Shown here: positions 1 to 7,845 of the stretch, in pieces
How positions within the stretch are numbered: position 1 is the first letter of the stretch
Layout of the letters: each line of letters starts with the position of its first letter
NCBI GenBank assembly: GCA_020722375.1
Contig: DYKX01000011.1
Span: forward strand, 1-32,233
Direction: 5' to 3'
Length of the DNA stretch: 32,233 nucleotides
Source of the DNA: Anaerolinea thermophila
GTDB lineage: Bacteria; Chloroflexota; Anaerolineae; Anaerolineales; Villigracilaceae
Made by a program: the position numbers and the translations under genes
The notes under the pieces: model-generated
Told to the model about the DNA's origin: nothing
What the model saw: only the letters and a program-made list of their open reading frames with translations
The model's database searches: none

Positions 1-408
1 CGCCGCCACCTTGACCTCGCCGCTTTCAACGGCACGCCGCCCCGCGGGAGACAGCCCGCGCAGTTCGTGACCGAACGAGTAGGCGCACTCCACCTTGCTG
101 ATACAGCCTCCGCCGATCAACAGGTCAATATCGTGGACGGCGGTCTTGCCTGCCATCACCAGGTTGCGGCGCTTCTGACGAATGATCTCGTAGATTAGCG
201 ACATCGGCACGCGCACGTGACCAAAGCCGCCGATGGCAAGATAGTCGCCGTCCTTCACGAAGCGCGTCACCGCGTCCTGGACGGACATGCGTTTGTCAAT
301 CAGCCCGCGCGATTTATTCTCGCGCACCCAGGCGCGGTTCTCGTCGGGGTCGTGCCAGCCGATGAGTTCTCCCTGTCCTTCTGCCAGGATTTCTATCGTC
401 TTTGCCAT
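1..408 (-). CDS. CoA-transferase family I, alpha-type subunit (partial, N-terminal part)
   Basis: The minus strand is open from an ATG at 408 to the window edge, giving 136 codons with no stop. It begins MAKTIEILAEGQGELIGWHD and contains the motif run GGFGHVRVP at about residues 60-68, followed by AGKTAVHDIDLLIGGG and YSFGHELRGLSPAGRR. These are typical of the alpha subunit of family I CoA-transferases, close to glutaconate or 3-oxoacid CoA-transferase subunit A, which move CoA between acyl groups in the cytoplasm. The start is supported by a GAGGAG ribosome-binding site just upstream. The C-terminal half, and presumably a beta-subunit gene, lie beyond the left edge. The substrate cannot be told from this fragment. 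Confidence 0.85.
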   Translation of the reverse strand, partial: MAKTIEILAEGQGELIGWHDPDENRAWVRENKSRGLIDKRMSVQDAVTRFVKDGDYLAIGGFGHVRVPMSLIYEIIRQKRRNLVMAGKTAVHDIDLLIGGGCISKVECAYSFGHELRGLSPAGRRAVESGEVKVAA

Positions 409-654
409 GTGTGCTCCTCGACTACTTTTATTTCAGCCCCATAATATCACGCACCGCATCGGATGTGGCGGGTTCGCGTCCAAACAGAAATGCTTGTCCT
501 GACCAGCGCACTGTTCTCAGAGTTCTTCAAGGCCAGTCGCCAGTCATGTTATGATGGTTTCAAACTGGCCTGAATTTTTTGAGAAAAGGATTCCGAAAGT
601 TCTCTTTCAGTAAACCTGCCCGAAGTAGAACTTCGGGATTCCAACGGAGGCAAT
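409..654. other. Divergent intergenic region between CoA-transferase and aminotransferase
   Basis: This 246-bp stretch separates two divergently transcribed genes and holds no credible gene. On the plus strand there is a plausible -10 box, TATGAT, at 550-555, but no good -35. A 7-bp inverted repeat, GGCCAGT at 531-537 and ACTGGCC at 564-570, flanks that box and could be an operator. On the minus strand a TATTAT sequence lies near 447-452 upstream of the CoA-transferase start. All promoter calls here are weak. Confidence 0.3.
619..637 (+). repeat. Hairpin repeat, AGTAGAACT family, in the aminotransferase leader
   Basis: CCCGAAGT at 619-626 and ACTTCGGG at 630-637 form an 8-bp stem with an AGA loop, followed by ATTCC and then the GGAGG ribosome-binding site at 646-650. 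The same stem, loop and ATTCC tail recur at 31809-31833 inside a membrane-protein gene. It is therefore a dispersed repeat, not a leader unique to this gene. Its closeness to the ribosome-binding site means it could affect translation, but that is inference. Confidence 0.75.
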
Positions 655-1830
655 ATGACATTTTCCAACCGCACATCACACCTCAAACCCGAAGGCGCGT
701 ACCAGGTTTTGGCGCGCGCCACACAACTCGAAGCCCAGGGACGGGAGATCATCCACCTCGAGATCGGACAGCCCGATTACGCCACGTTCGAGAACGTCAG
801 CGAGGCGGGGATTCAAGCCATCCGTGCGGGCAAGACGCGCTACACGCCGCCCGCGGGCATGACCTCCCTCAGGGAGGCAATCGCCGCAGATAGCGGAACC
901 CGCCGCGGGGTCAAATTTGAAGCGGACGAGGTCGTCGTCAGCCCGGGCGGAAAGCCCAATCTATTTTTCCCGACGATGGCGCTGGTCGAGCCGGGGGATG
1001 AGGTCATCTATCCCAACCCAGGCTTCCCGACCTACGAAGCGATGATCAAGGTCGCGGGCGGAATCCCAGTGGCGGTGCCGCTGTTGGAGAAAAATAGTTT
1101 TTCGTTTGATCTCGCCGCGTTCGACGAACTCATCAACGAACGGACGAAACTCATCATTATCAACTCGCCCGGCAACCCGACGGGAGGCGTGATCCCGCCC
1201 GCGGATTTGGAGCACATCGCCGCGCAGGCGGAAAAATATGACTGCTGGGTGATGTCCGATGAAATTTACGCACGCATCGTTTACGATGGGTTGGCCGCGC
1301 CTTCGATAGCCGCACTGCCAGGGATGAAGGAACGCACCATCATCGTGGACGGCTTCTCGAAGACCTACTCGATGACGGGCTGGCGTCTCGGCTATGGCAT
1401 CATGCCGCGCGAACTCGCCGCCCGCGTAGACCTGTTGTTGACTCACTCCATCGGCTCGACCGCGCACTTCACGCAGTTCGCGGGTCTCGAAGCGATAACT
1501 GGCCCGCAGGATATGGTGAACGTGATGGTGGCCGAATACGAACGCCGCCGCAACGTGATCGTGGACGGGTTGAATTCCATCCCGGGCTTCTCCTGCCAGA
1601 AACCGCAAGGCGCGTTCTACGTTTTCCCGAACATCACAGGAACGGGCATGACCTCCACTGACCTGGCCAATCTCCTTTTAGAAAAGGCGGGCGTGGCGCT
1701 GTTGCCTGGCTCCTCGTTTGGAAGTTACGGCGAGGGCTACCTGCGATTGTCGTATGCCAACTCGATTGAAAATATCCAACGCGGGTTGGAGAAGATCAAA
1801 GCCGTTGTGGGCGAGCATGTGGCGCGATAA
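655..1830 (+). CDS. Pyridoxal-phosphate aminotransferase, class I/II (aspartate aminotransferase fold)
   Basis: This 391-residue protein has the usual length and motifs of fold-type I aminotransferases. It shows the SPGNPTGG loop near residues 168-175, the aspartate/tyrosine segment SDEIYARIVYDG, and the PLP-lysine motif DGFSKTYSMTGWRLGYG with Lys236 as the predicted Schiff-base residue. The arginine in the C-terminal YLRLSYANS segment is where this family binds the substrate carboxylate. It would transfer an amino group between an amino acid and a 2-oxo acid in the cytoplasm; the exact amino acid cannot be assigned. The ATG at 655 is supported by GGAGG at 646-650. It stands alone, divergent from the CoA-transferase and followed by a repeat-rich gap. 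Confidence 0.93.
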   Translation: MTFSNRTSHLKPEGAYQVLARATQLEAQGREIIHLEIGQPDYATFENVSEAGIQAIRAGKTRYTPPAGMTSLREAIAADSGTRRGVKFEADEVVVSPGGKPNLFFPTMALVEPGDEVIYPNPGFPTYEAMIKVAGGIPVAVPLLEKNSFSFDLAAFDELINERTKLIIINSPGNPTGGVIPPADLEHIAAQAEKYDCWVMSDEIYARIVYDGLAAPSIAALPGMKERTIIVDGFSKTYSMTGWRLGYGIMPRELAARVDLLLTHSIGSTAHFTQFAGLEAITGPQDMVNVMVAEYERRRNVIVDGLNSIPGFSCQKPQGAFYVFPNITGTGMTSTDLANLLLEKAGVALLPGSSFGSYGEGYLRLSYANSIENIQRGLEKIKAVVGEHVAR

Positions 1831-1854
1831 TGACTTTCCTGCAAAAATATTTTC

Positions 1855-1940
1855 AGCCACGGATTACACAGATTTTCACAGATTGGTTTAAAAATTCGTG
1901 CGAATCCGTGACATCGTACCCACAGGGTAAATCTGTGGCT
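1855..1940. repeat. Miniature inverted-repeat element of the CACGGATT/CACAGATT type
   Basis: An 86-bp element starts with AGCCACGGATTA at 1855-1866 and ends with AAATCTGTGGCT at 1929-1940, which are near-perfect inverted copies. Inside are further units, ACACAGATT and TCACAGATT near 1866-1884 and AATCCGTG at 1903-1910. The same vocabulary occurs at 19319, 19799 and around the GxxExxY gene at 25633-26224. It has no coding capacity. Confidence 0.7.
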
Positions 1941-1959
1941 AACAAAGGAACTTCCCTCC

Positions 1960-2226
1960 ATGAAAACCACCTGCTTCGAAGTCCTCAGTCCCGATGAAGT
2001 CGAACGCATCCACACCGTCTCGATGAGATCTTTGTCGAGGCGGGGATATTTCTTCGACACACCGTATCACCTCAACGCACAGGGCAGGGAAATTCGGACG
2101 AAGCGCTTGTTCCGCAACCTGCTCGAATTCGACGCTGAGCCGCGTCCATTTTTTAAGCATCCCGCCCATCGTTCCACCGAACACGCGTGCTATAATCACT
2201 CCAGCCCACTGATGACTGAAAACTGA
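1960..2226 (+). pseudogene. Possible remnant of a trimethylamine methyltransferase (MttB)-like gene
   Basis: An 88-codon frame opens at ATG 1960 with FEVLSPDEVERIHTVS. This resembles the N-terminus of the MttB/COG5598 methyltransferase family, which typically reads LSxDEVERIHxASLxILEEVGV. Shifting by one base after that point gives EIFVEAGI, which continues the family pattern. A frameshift followed by truncation is therefore likely, and the rest of the roughly 480-residue protein is absent. The downstream residues do not match anything I recognise. The dnaE promoter lies inside its 3' end. An alternative is an unrelated short hypothetical gene. Confidence 0.35.
2188..2196 (+). promoter_or_regulatory. 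Extended -10 promoter for dnaE
   Basis: TGC followed directly by TATAAT at 2191-2196 forms a perfect extended -10 element on the coding strand. No good -35 hexamer is seen 16-18 bp upstream, which is usual for extended -10 promoters. Transcription would start near 2203, giving a leader of about 40 nt before the dnaE ATG at 2242. Confidence 0.55.
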
Positions 2227-2240
2227 TCACTGGTTATTGG
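2208..2240 (+). repeat. Heptamer array (ACTGATN) in the dnaE leader
   Basis: Successive 7-bp units ACTGATG, ACTGAAA, ACTGATC and ACTGGTT run from 2208 almost to the dnaE start codon. They belong to the same family as the long array at 23014-23137. The array fills the place where a Shine-Dalgarno sequence would be expected, and no recognisable one remains. Confidence 0.7.
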
Positions 2241-2241
2241 A

Positions 2242-5200
2242 ATGTCCTTCGCCCACCTCCACGTCCATACCGATTACTCGCTCCTCGACGGCTTCTCGAA
2301 TGTGAAGAAGTTGACTCAACGCGTCAAGGAAATGAACATGCCCGCGGTCGCCATCACAGACCACGGGACGATGTTCGGCGTCATCGAGTTTTACAACGCC
2401 GCCAAAGCCGCGGGGGTGAAACCCATCATCGGCATCGAAGCGTACATGGCGGCGCGCACCATGCAGGATCGCGATTCCAAACTGGACCGCAGTTCCTCGC
2501 ACCTGCTCCTGCTCGCGGAAAACGAGACGGGCTACCGCAACCTCCTCAAGATCGCCTCCGCCGCGCAACTGGAGGGGATGTACTACTACCCGCGCATTGA
2601 CCACGACTTCCTCGCCGCACATTCCGAGGGGCTGATCGCGACTTCGGGTTGCATGGCCGCCGAAATTCCCGATGCCATCCTGCACGAAAATCCCGAAGAG
2701 GCCGTGCGCCGCATCAACTGGTATTACGATGTCTTCGGCCCCGACCGCTTCTTCCTCGAATTGCAGCAGCACGACATCCCCGAAATTCTCGAACTGAATC
2801 GCAAACTCGTCGAACTCGGCGCGCGCTACAGCGCCAAATACGTGGCCACCAACGATGTCCACTACATCGAACCCGACGATTACAAATATCAGGACATCCT
2901 GCTCGCCATCCAGACCAACACGCGTCTCGACGATAAAGAGCGGATGCGGATGAGCGACTCGTCTTACTACCTCCGCACGCCCGAGGAGATGAGCCGCATC
3001 TTCGCCGAGGTGCCCGAGTCCCTCAGCAACACCCTGCTCATCGCCGAACGCTGTAATGTGGATTTGGGATTCAAGGGCTATCACCTGCCCGAATTCCCCG
3101 TCCCCGAGGGATACACCGCGCAGACCTACCTCCGCTCTCTTTGTGACGAGGGGCTGGGCCGCCGCTACGGAGATCGGGCCACCAGCTCACAGGTCCGCGA
3201 GAGACTCGAGTACGAGTTGGGCATCATCCACAAGATGGGGTTCGACGCGTACTTCCTCATCGTCTGGGACTTGTGCCGTCACGCCCGTGAGACCAACATC
3301 TGGTACAACGCGCGCGGCTCGGCGGCTGGTTCCATCGTGGCCTACGCGCTGGACATTACACTCGTAGACCCGCTCGCTCACGACCTGATCTTTGAACGTT
3401 TCCTCAACCCGGGCCGCAACGAGATGCCCGATATCGACCTCGACTTCCGTGACGACCGCCGCGCCGAAATGCTCGAGTATTGCGCCCACAAGTACGGTGA
3501 TGACAAGGTGGCGCAGATCATCACCTTCGGCACCATGGGAACGAAGGCCGCCCTGCGCGATGTGGCGCGCGTAAAAGGCATCGAACTCAGCGCAGTGGAC
3601 AAAGTTGCCAAACTCGTCCCGTTCGTTTCGGGACGCAACACCACCATGGCCGACGCGATGGCCGTCCCCGATTTCAAGAAGATTTACGACACCGACCCGC
3701 AGATGCGCGAGTTGATCGACATCGCCGCGAAGATGGAAGGCACCGTCCGCAACGCGGGGACGCACGCCGCGGGCGTGGTCATCAGTGACAAGCCGCTGAC
3801 CGAGTATCTCCCGTTGCATCGTCCCACCTCCAACTCCGAAGAGACGCCCATCAAAACGGTCACGCAATTCGAGATGGGCATCCTCTCCTCGCTCGGCATG
3901 TTGAAGGTGGACTTCCTCGGCCTGATCACCCTGACCGTGATGGCCAAGGCCTGCGACCTGATCAACCAACGGCACGGCAAATCGTTCAACCTGGGCAACA
4001 TTCCGCTCGATGACCCGAAAGCCTACGAACTGATGGGCGCAGGCAACACCGCAGGACTCTTCCAACTGGAAGGCGGCGGGATGACGCGTTGGATCGTCCA
4101 GATGAAACCCAGGACAGTGGAACACGTCATCGCCATGGTGGCCCTGTATCGCCCGGGCCCGATGGCCTTCATCCCCGATTACATCGCCCGCATGCACGGC
4201 GAAGCCGAAGTGGAATACCGCCACGAGTCACTGCGTCCCATTTACGAGTCGACGTACGGCATTCCCATCTATCAGGAACAATTAATGCGCGCCGCCATCG
4301 AACTGGGCGGCTACACCCCCTCCGAATCGGACGAACTCCGCTCCGCCATCTCGAAGAAAAAAGCGGACAAGATCGAAAAACACCGCGCCAAATTCATCAA
4401 AGGCGCGGTGGAAAAGGGCATGGAACAACCTGTCGCCGAGGCCATCTACGGAGACTGGGAGGAATTTGCCCGCTACGGCTTCAACCACAGCCATGCCGCC
4501 GATTATGGCGTCATCGCCGTGGAGACGGCCTTCCTCAAGGCGCACTACCCCGCCGAATACATGACGGCGCTTCTCTCCGCGTCGAAAAACCAGACCGAGA
4601 AAGTGGCCTATTACGTGGCGGACGCGCGCTCGATGGGCATCCCCGTCCTGCCGCCAGACATCAACGCCTCGGGCTGGGACTTCGAGATCCAAGACGTCGA
4701 AAGCGGCCCCGCCATCCGCTTTGGGCTCGGCGCGGTGAAAAACGTCGGCGAGGCCGCGGTGAATCTGATCGCCAACGCGCGCAAGGAAGGCGGTCCGTTC
4801 AAAGACCTGAACGATCTCGCGGCGCGCGTGGACCTGCGCTCGGTTGGCAAACGCGCCCTCGAATTCCTCATCAAAGTCGGCGCAATGGACTCCTTCGGCA
4901 ACCGCGCCGCGCTGCTTGCAGGCATGGATCGCCTCGTGGCCGTCTCCAGCGCACACTTCCGCGCCGCCGACGCGGGACAGATGAGTCTCTTCGGCGCGGC
5001 CACGGGCGTGGTCGAGCAGGTCCATCTCCCCGACGTCAAGGATGTGGACCGCCGCGAAGCCCTCAACTGGGAGCGCGAACTCGTCGGCATGTACATCTCC
5101 GACCACCCGCTCACCCCCTATCAAAAAACGCTCGCACAACTCGTCAGTTATTTTTCCGCGCAACTCGGCGAGGCCAGCCACGAGGAACGCGTACGCGTGG

Positions 5201-6480
5201 CAGGCAGCGTCGAATCCGTCCGTCCCTACACCACAAAGCAGGGCAAGCCGATGGGCTTCGTCACCATCGAAGACATCCAGGGCGTGATCGAACTGGTACT
5301 CTTCCCGAAAACGTGGGAAAAATTCCGACCCATCCTCACACAGGGCAAGATCGTTCTCGTGGAAGGCAAAGTAGACGCGACCAACACCCCGCCGAAGATT
5401 CTCGTGGACAACATCCGCACCGAATTTTCGATGACGGTCGCGGCAGAGGAGGCATCCCCCCATTTAGGGGGGACAGGAGGGGGGTTGAAGCCGCGTGACG
5501 CGTCCGATTCACCCCGACGCATCGAATCATTCCCGACGAAGAAAGCGGCCTCCGTCCAAAAAGCGACTCAGCCGCCCAAACCGACTCCGCCCCAACCCGC
5601 GCCCGCGCATGCCGTTACGGAACCGAAACCCGCGTACCCTGTAGGACAAATTGCCAATTTGTCCAATGCGGGGCAAATCAGCGATTTGCCCTACAGCGAC
5701 GATACGCCTCCTCCTCCCGAAAACTTCCCCGCGGGCTGGGAGGACGAGTGGCAGCCCTCGTTCGATCAGGCGATCGTTGCCGCGCGTCCCAAACCGACTC
5801 CGCCCCAACCCGCGCCCACGCGCGCCGTTACGGAACCGAAACCCGCGTACCCTGTAGGACAAATTGCCAATTTGTCCAATGCGGGGCAAATCAGCGATTT
5901 GCCCTACAGCGACGATACGCCTCCTCCTCCCGAAAACTTCCCCGCGGGCTGGGAGGACGAGTGGCAGCCCTCGTTCGATCAGGCGATCGTTGCCGCGCGT
6001 CCCCAGCCGAAACCGTCCAAAGCGGACGAACCCGTCACCCCGCCGCAGACGCTGGAGCCAGCCGCTGATGCGGAGATTCTGTCCGAGGAAACCGAGCCCG
6101 CTCCACGGTCAGGAAACGAAGCGGCAGTAGGACAAATTGCCAATTTGTCCCACACTCCCATCCCGCCTCCTGTCCTCCCCTCCCTCTACGTCCCCCTCGC
6201 AGAGACGGAAGACCGCGAGCATCCGCCGCAACAGATCACGATCATCCTGCGTCCCAGCCCCGACAGGGAAATTGACAAGCGCCGCATCAAGACGATCTAC
6301 GGGACGCTGATCTCGTATCACGGACGGGATCGATTCTCGTTCCAGATTTTCGAGAACGGCAAGGGACACCTGATTGACTTCCCCAACGACACCACGCGCC
6401 TCTGCCCCGAATTGCTGGCGCGCCTGCGGAAGGTGGTGGGCGGGGAGAGTTGGCGCATCGAGCCGATTTTGTTGCAGTAG
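2242..6480 (+). CDS. dnaE: DNA polymerase III alpha subunit (DnaE), with a repeat-bearing C-terminal linker
   Basis: This 1412-residue protein is the catalytic subunit of the replicative DNA polymerase. An N-terminal PHP domain opens with HLHVHTDYSLLDG (residues 5-17) and TDHGTMFG. The palm carries PDIDLDF with Asp397 and Asp399, and KVDFLGL with Asp557, matching the three catalytic aspartates of the family. The segment NHSHAADYGVIAVETAFLKAHYP is also diagnostic. An OB-fold follows at about residues 984-1064 (VRVAGSVESVRPYTTKQGKP). The protein is about 250 residues longer than the E. coli enzyme. The excess is a proline-rich linker at about residues 1070-1325 holding two almost identical 71-residue repeats, each with an in-frame paired-hairpin element. 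A conserved-looking tail (about 1330-1412) follows. No good ribosome-binding site is seen before ATG 2242. Confidence 0.97.
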   Translation: MSFAHLHVHTDYSLLDGFSNVKKLTQRVKEMNMPAVAITDHGTMFGVIEFYNAAKAAGVKPIIGIEAYMAARTMQDRDSKLDRSSSHLLLLAENETGYRNLLKIASAAQLEGMYYYPRIDHDFLAAHSEGLIATSGCMAAEIPDAILHENPEEAVRRINWYYDVFGPDRFFLELQQHDIPEILELNRKLVELGARYSAKYVATNDVHYIEPDDYKYQDILLAIQTNTRLDDKERMRMSDSSYYLRTPEEMSRIFAEVPESLSNTLLIAERCNVDLGFKGYHLPEFPVPEGYTAQTYLRSLCDEGLGRRYGDRATSSQVRERLEYELGIIHKMGFDAYFLIVWDLCRHARETNIWYNARGSAAGSIVAYALDITLVDPLAHDLIFERFLNPGRNEMPDIDLDFRDDRRAEMLEYCAHKYGDDKVAQIITFGTMGTKAALRDVARVKGIELSAVDKVAKLVPFVSGRNTTMADAMAVPDFKKIYDTDPQMRELIDIAAKMEGTVRNAGTHAAGVVISDKPLTEYLPLHRPTSNSEETPIKTVTQFEMGILSSLGMLKVDFLGLITLTVMAKACDLINQRHGKSFNLGNIPLDDPKAYELMGAGNTAGLFQLEGGGMTRWIVQMKPRTVEHVIAMVALYRPGPMAFIPDYIARMHGEAEVEYRHESLRPIYESTYGIPIYQEQLMRAAIELGGYTPSESDELRSAISKKKADKIEKHRAKFIKGAVEKGMEQPVAEAIYGDWEEFARYGFNHSHAADYGVIAVETAFLKAHYPAEYMTALLSASKNQTEKVAYYVADARSMGIPVLPPDINASGWDFEIQDVESGPAIRFGLGAVKNVGEAAVNLIANARKEGGPFKDLNDLAARVDLRSVGKRALEFLIKVGAMDSFGNRAALLAGMDRLVAVSSAHFRAADAGQMSLFGAATGVVEQVHLPDVKDVDRREALNWERELVGMYISDHPLTPYQKTLAQLVSYFSAQLGEASHEERVRVAGSVESVRPYTTKQGKPMGFVTIEDIQGVIELVLFPKTWEKFRPILTQGKIVLVEGKVDATNTPPKILVDNIRTEFSMTVAAEEASPHLGGTGGGLKPRDASDSPRRIESFPTKKAASVQKATQPPKPTPPQPAPAHAVTEPKPAYPVGQIANLSNAGQISDLPYSDDTPPPPENFPAGWEDEWQPSFDQAIVAARPKPTPPQPAPTRAVTEPKPAYPVGQIANLSNAGQISDLPYSDDTPPPPENFPAGWEDEWQPSFDQAIVAARPQPKPSKADEPVTPPQTLEPAADAEILSEETEPAPRSGNEAAVGQIANLSHTPIPPPVLPSLYVPLAETEDREHPPQQITIILRPSPDREIDKRRIKTIYGTLISYHGRDRFSFQIFENGKGHLIDFPNDTTRLCPELLARLRKVVGGESWRIEPILLQ
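5639..5696. repeat. Paired-hairpin element, GACAAATTGCC family, copy 1 (inside dnaE)
   Basis: An outer inverted repeat, CTGTAGG at 5639-5645 and CCTACAG at 5690-5696, encloses two hairpins. The first has GGACAAATT (5644-5652) and AATTTGTCC (5656-5664) around a GCC loop. The second has GGGCAAATC (5671-5679) and GATTTGCCC (5683-5691) around an AGC loop. Both are perfect 9-bp stems with 3-nt loops. The element is read in frame as part of dnaE. Confidence 0.9.
5852..5909. repeat. Paired-hairpin element, GACAAATTGCC family, copy 2 (inside dnaE)
   Basis: This is an identical second copy, 213 bp downstream of the first. It was carried along by the tandem duplication rather than inserted independently. 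It has the same two 9-bp hairpins and 7-bp outer inverted repeat, and is translated in the same frame. Confidence 0.9.
6130..6150. repeat. Single hairpin of the GACAAATTGCC family (inside dnaE)
   Basis: GGACAAATT at 6130-6138 and AATTTGTCC at 6142-6150 form the first hairpin of the family alone. It is preceded by GTAG and lacks the second hairpin. It encodes GQIANLS, as in the two full copies, and lies just after the tandem duplication. This is either an independent half-insertion or a partial deletion. Confidence 0.8.
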
Positions 6481-6505
6481 GGGTGGACGTCCGTCCGCCC
6501 TTTTT
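6481..6505 (+). terminator. Rho-independent terminator after dnaE
   Basis: Immediately after the dnaE stop codon, GGGTGGAC at 6481-6488 pairs with GTCCGCCC at 6493-6500 (one G-T wobble) and is followed by five T residues. It separates dnaE from the next gene, whose ribosome-binding site GGAGGAG begins at 6511. Confidence 0.75.
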
Positions 6506-6519
6506 GTTGCGGAGGAGAC

Positions 6520-7302
6520 ATGAATCTCGAAACCATCACTCGCACTCCCACAACCCAAACTCACCCCACCCCCCTGCTCTTCATCCACGGCATGTGGCAC
6601 GGAGCCTGGTGCTGGGACGAATTCTTCCTGCCCTTCTTCGCGGAGGCGGGTTACCACGTCACCGCGCTCAGCCTGCGCGGACACGCGGGAAGCGAGGGAC
6701 GCATTCGCGGCAGCGCCATCGCCGATTACGTCGCGGACGTGGAACAGGTGGCGCGCACGTTCGAGAGGCCTCCCGTGCTCATCGGCCACTCGATGGGCGG
6801 ATTCATCGTCCAGAAATATCTCGAAGCGCACGACGCGCCCGCAGGTGTTCTGCTGGCGTCCAATCCGCATAACGGACTTTGGCGCGCGTTTGGACGCGTC
6901 CTCGCGCACGATCCGCGCATCGTCATCAAGGCGTTTCTCACGTGGAACATGCGTCCCGTGGTGGAGACCCCCGCTCGTACGCGTTGGGCCTTCTTCTCCG
7001 AGAATTTCCCCGAAGACCGATTGCTGAAATACCACGCGAAGATGAACGAGGAATCCTTCCGCATGTTCCTCGACCTGCTCGGATTGAATCTCGCGCATCC
7101 GAAGAAAATAAAAACGCCATTGCTCGTCCTCGGCGCGGAAAGGGATGCGGTCATCGCGCCGCGCGACGTCCACGATACGGCGCGGGCATACGGAGTCAAA
7201 GCAGAGATCTTCCCGAACATGGCGCACGACATGATGCTCGAAGCGGGCTGGAAGTCCGTTGCCGAGCGAATTCTGAACTGGCTTCAGGAACGCGGAATTT
7301 GA
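6520..7302 (+). CDS. Alpha/beta hydrolase (lysophospholipase/esterase-like)
   Basis: This 260-residue cytoplasmic protein has the alpha/beta-hydrolase pattern. There is an oxyanion-region HGMWHGAW at residues 23-30, the nucleophile elbow GHSMGG with Ser91, a probable acid at Asp209 in GAERDAV, and a probable catalytic histidine at His236 in NMAHDMM. No signal peptide is seen. The family hydrolyses esters or related bonds; the substrate cannot be predicted. The ATG at 6520 has an excellent ribosome-binding site, GGAGGAG. It is followed after 30 bp by a second, truncated hydrolase of the same superfamily. Confidence 0.88.
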   Translation: MNLETITRTPTTQTHPTPLLFIHGMWHGAWCWDEFFLPFFAEAGYHVTALSLRGHAGSEGRIRGSAIADYVADVEQVARTFERPPVLIGHSMGGFIVQKYLEAHDAPAGVLLASNPHNGLWRAFGRVLAHDPRIVIKAFLTWNMRPVVETPARTRWAFFSENFPEDRLLKYHAKMNEESFRMFLDLLGLNLAHPKKIKTPLLVLGAERDAVIAPRDVHDTARAYGVKAEIFPNMAHDMMLEAGWKSVAERILNWLQERGI

Positions 7303-7332
7303 GCAAAAGGCATTGTGCGATATACTTGCGCA

Positions 7333-7836
7333 ATGCAAACCCACTTTATCACTGCCAACGGAATCAAACTACACGTCCAGACCGACGGCCCCGAAAACGG
7401 CACGTCGGTCGTTTTATTGCACGGTTTTCCCGAATTCTGGTACGGCTGGCGCAGGCAAATCCCCGCGCTGGTGGAGGCGGGCTTCCGCGTCATCGTCCCC
7501 GACCAGCGCGGCTACAACCTGTCTGATAAACCAAAGGGCGTCGCGGCTTACGATGTGGACGTTCTCGCCCGCGACGTGATCGGCCTGCTCGACCATTTCG
7601 GGATTCAAAAAGCGCGTCTGGTCGGACACGATTGGGGCGCGGTCGTCGCGTGGACGGTGGCGCTTCAGCATCCTGACCGACTGGAGAAACTCGCCATCCT
7701 CAACGTCCCCCACCCCGACGTGATGACGCGCTTCGTACTGGGGAATCCCGCCCAGCGGAAAAAATCCTGGTACGTGTTCTTCTTCCAACTCCCATTTGTG
7801 GAATGGATCCTATCCAGAAACTCATCGCCTTCCTGA
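7333..7836 (+). pseudogene. Truncated epoxide-hydrolase-like alpha/beta hydrolase
   Basis: The 167-residue product starts at ATG 7333 and shows [13 protein letters not shown] (residues 28-40), the [11 protein letters not shown] loop and the nucleophile motif GHDWGA with Asp100. This is the pattern of soluble epoxide hydrolases and haloalkane dehalogenase-like enzymes. Full-length relatives have about 280-300 residues. Here the frame ends soon after the cap begins (FVEWILSRN), so the distal half with the catalytic histidine is missing. The next gene starts 9 bp later, so the 3' end seems to have been deleted, not frameshifted. It is almost certainly inactive as a hydrolase. Confidence 0.7.
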
Positions 7837-7845
7837 GATGATTCC

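Larger units (their letters stand above)
5575..6002 (+). repeat. Tandem duplication of 213 bp inside dnaE
   Basis: Two copies with a period of exactly 213 bp (71 codons) lie at about 5575-5787 and 5788-6000. By eye they differ at only three positions, all near 5605-5612 and 5818-5825, so the duplication is recent or kept uniform. Each copy encodes a proline-rich stretch, the VGQIANLSNAGQISDLPY peptide of a paired-hairpin element, and a segment PPPPENFPAGWEDEWQPSFD. The length is a multiple of three and the reading frame is preserved. Confidence 0.93.

Noticed and set aside
4282-5463. Minus-strand frame of 393 codons opposite dnaE
   Set aside because: It is antisense to conserved polymerase sequence and shows no family features; shadow frame.
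4089-5498. Long plus-strand frame of 469 codons inside dnaE
   Set aside because: It overlaps the strongly supported dnaE frame, is extremely arginine-rich and has no recognisable motif. It is a shadow caused by GC-rich codon use.
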